Source of the DNA: Phyto melanocephala
Lineage: Eukaryota > Arthropoda > Insecta > Diptera > Rhinophoridae
DNA length: 64,000 bases
Direction: 5' to 3'
Assembly (NCBI GenBank): GCA_941918925.1
Contig: OW799233.1
Span: forward strand, 133,454,533 to 133,518,532
Shown: piece by piece, positions 61,838 to 64,000 of the stretch
Numbering within the stretch: position 1 is the first letter of the stretch
How the letters are laid out: every line of letters begins with the position of its first letter
Translations under genes and position numbers: made by a program
Notes under the pieces: generated by a model
The model's database searches: none
Told to the model about the DNA's origin: nothing
Seen by the model: the letters and a program-made list of their open reading frames with translations, nothing else

Positions 61838-62865
61838 AACAAGTAAGACCACTATATTCGGCTGTGTCGAATATTTTATACCCACCACGAATTTGATGAA
61901 TTTTTACAGTACAAAATGTATTATTTTGTTATTAAGTATAATCGCTATGAAATAATTTCTTTATACTAAAATATGTATCACTTTCTTTGTATAACTTCGA
62001 TATGCTAGCAAAATGTTTTTGTAAATTTAGTTTTTTAATGAAATTGGGCGTTAAAAATAGTCGTGCCAATATAGTTTCTACTCATAAATAAAACCGAGAT
62101 ATTTCAATATAGTCCTAACTTCTTCCAAAAAATTTGTCCATAGAGAAATTATATAATTTTAAAATAAACCGTAATATGGGAGGTAGGCGTTAAAGTAGGC
62201 GTGTCACCTGAATTTAGACCAAAAGGATATACGAAGCAAATTTCATCATCATACTAACAGTAGATAATATGAAAAGTGGGCGTTATAGTAGGCGTGTTGA
62301 AGTTCTTTCTGCTAATAAATACAACTTGGATATTTCAACACAGTCTTTTAATATTCCAAAATCTTTATTTATAGAGAAGCAATATGAATTTAAGATAAAG
62401 CATTATATATGAGGTGGGCGTAAAAGTGGCAGTGTCACATTAATTTGCCGTTGGTACAAAGCCTTTAATAAAAAAGCAATGGCTGCAAAATTCCAGAATC
62501 ATACATCTAATTTTGTCAGTTATATTACTTTTTAAATTCCTAATATTCCGATTTAGTAAATTTTTAATACCAAACAAATCTTGTGTATAAGAAAGATTCT
62601 GCAAAATTTGAGCCCCCTAGCTTTTTCGGTGCAACCTCTATCGTGCTTTCAACAGACGGACAGAGGGACAGACAGAGGGACAGACAGAGGGACAGACAGA
62701 GGGACAGACAGAGGGACAGACGGACGGACATCACTAGATCGACATAAATGGAAACCCAGATACAGAATATATTAAATTTATGGGGTCTAAAATGGATATT
62801 TCGATGTTTTACAAGCGGAATGGCAAACTGAATTAACCCCCACCATTTTTTTGGTGGCGGGTATA
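61838..62865 (-). mobile_element. mini-me/DINE-like element, copy E, with expanded minisatellite
   Basis: On the minus strand it starts TATACCCGCCACC (ending at 62865), with the same CGCCACC subfamily and internal tandem organisation as copy A. It ends with the hairpin ATTCGAC-ACA-GCCGAAT and ACTTGTT. It has no nested MITE and so records the empty site at 61981-62007. Its GTCY core has expanded into a 12-bp minisatellite (next entry). Confidence 0.85.
62655..62732 (-). repeat. 12-bp minisatellite grown from the GTCY core
   Basis: About five to six units of GGGACAGACAGA on the plus strand are followed by CGGACGGAC. The open frame over it reads as repeated Asp-Arg-Gly-Thr but is not a gene. 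Confidence 0.9.
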
Positions 62866-63958
62866 AAAAGGTTAATAAGCAGATTTATTTTTCTTTGCTT
62901 TAAGGCTGTATTAAGAAACTAGATTTATATTAAATGATTCTTAATCTACACAGTTCAACTGATTAGACACAAATTATTCTCGATATTAAGTAGGTCATAT
63001 GTTTATAAGTTTAATTAAAAAAAGGATAGTTTTTTATTAGCGGATAGAGTATTTCTTTGAGCTAATGAACATGTAAAAATAAATAAAAAAAAAAGCAACA
63101 GTATATTTGATTTCTTTCATTCCTTTAATAACGCTACCTCTGCAATTTGTTTTTGAAAATATGAAATACTAATTTTTACTTATTTTAGCTTATTAGTTTT
63201 AAACTAACAATCGGTATAAGTGGCTAAAACCAACATTTTAATTAAAGCGGAGATTTCCAATAATCCATTTCTATTCGTCATTAGATTCTTTTATCATTTA
63301 AATCCTTTCATTTAATTCTAAGTAAAATTGCCTGATACTACAAAGACATGCTCAAAGTAATATTTGGGAGAACTATAATGGAAAGGTTGTAACAGCTTTA
63401 ACTATAACGAAAATATAATACAAGAAGTTATTGAACTGTAAACACTTTTTTATATCATTTTCTTTTCTGAAAAAAATTCCAATTTTTCAGCTCTAGTTTT
63501 TTACAATTGTTTGTTTTGTACATATTGGGATTAAAAAGTGCTTTCTTAAAGCACTATTAGAACGGATATTAGCTGTTTTTCCCTATTGCCACAGATATAC
63601 AAAAAACAATAGCCGCATATATGGAAGAGCATAACTTGATTACAGCTTAGCCGATTTTTTTCCTGTTATATTCACAATTAACAAAAGAAGGTTTGTAGGC
63701 TTAAAAATAAAAAAGTGGACGTGGCCCGAAAGCATTAAAAAAAGCATTGTTAAAGCATTACTTCCGAACTTCTGGACGGATTTTGCTGACTTTAGTTTTG
63801 TTATATACAGTACAAAGTTTATTAATATTACACAAATATTTGAACAGGCTTCGCTGATTTTTTTTTTTTTTTTGTTTTATTCATAACTACCCGGAAATAG
63901 ACCGTAGGAAAAGAAAATAAGGAATCTTTTGTGACATATTATACAAAAAAATAATGAG
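62866..63958. other. AT-rich stretch; probable repeat remnant at about 63600-63900
   Basis: GTGGACGTGGCCCGAAAGC, TTGTTAAAGCATTACTTCCG and TTTTGCTGACTTTAGTTTTG at 63717-63805 look like the interior of a diverged interspersed repeat rather than a gene. I cannot name it. Confidence 0.45.
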
Positions 63959-64000
63959 AAATAAGTTAGAGTGTTATATTCGACAGTGTCGAATCTGATA
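63959..64000 (-). mobile_element. mini-me/DINE-like element, copy F, cut by the window edge
   Basis: AATAAGTTAGAGTGTTATA followed by ATTCGAC-AGT-GTCGAAT (read on the plus strand) is the 3' terminal tail and hairpin in minus orientation. The rest lies beyond the window. Confidence 0.75.

Noticed and set aside
62655..62732. Direct repeats as a CRISPR array
   Set aside because: The units are contiguous without spacers, and the genome is eukaryotic.
62581..62775. 64-codon frame with repeated Asp-Arg-Gly-Thr as a repeat protein
   Set aside because: It is the translation of the 12-bp minisatellite inside mini-me copy E.

Overview
The window is AT-rich, intron- or intergenic-like DNA from a dipteran. 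The transposon families below, especially the short elements beginning TATACCC and ending in a hairpin plus ACTTGTT, point to a higher fly, probably a calyptrate such as a blowfly or muscid. That assignment is inference from repeat content. I found no host protein-coding exon, tRNA, rRNA or CRISPR array. All but one of the longest open frames (about 100 codons) are what chance gives in sequence this poor in G+C. The exception, 146 codons at 60.5 kb, belongs to a transposon.

Layout. At 1.4-2.0 kb lies a broken mariner-like transposase of the DD41D (rosa) type. From 3.8 to 10 kb there are degraded repeat tails, a 229-bp near-palindrome, and a 48-nt stretch on the minus strand that reads as an almost canonical hammerhead ribozyme (9854-9901). 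From 11 to 29 kb the sequence is mostly non-repetitive, rich in CAA/TTG and CA/TG runs. It carries two small inverted-repeat elements, a piece of Helitron-like interior and two RTE-clade LINE fragments. At 29.1-29.7 kb is a 605-bp inverted-repeat element with a TTA target duplication.

32.7-48.5 kb is a dense transposon nest. It holds three mini-me/DINE-like elements (one carrying a mariner MITE), a second mariner MITE that itself received an 807-bp fold-back element, a small hAT-like MITE, three LINE fragments and a second DD41D mariner remnant. 48.5-56 kb is quiet except for a short mini-me deletion copy. 56.1-57.3 kb is an 1113-bp hAT element with an exact 8-bp target duplication, 58.2-58.5 kb a LINE fragment, 59.7-61.6 kb an internally deleted piggyBac element with TTAA duplications, and 61.8-62.9 kb another mini-me element. 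A further mini-me copy starts at the right edge.

Several insertions can be proven inside the window because a sister copy shows the empty site: the mariner MITE at 33.9 kb against the mini-me copy at 61.8 kb, and the fold-back element at 39.3 kb against the MITE at 33.9 kb. None of the transposases looks intact, so every element here is probably non-autonomous or dead.
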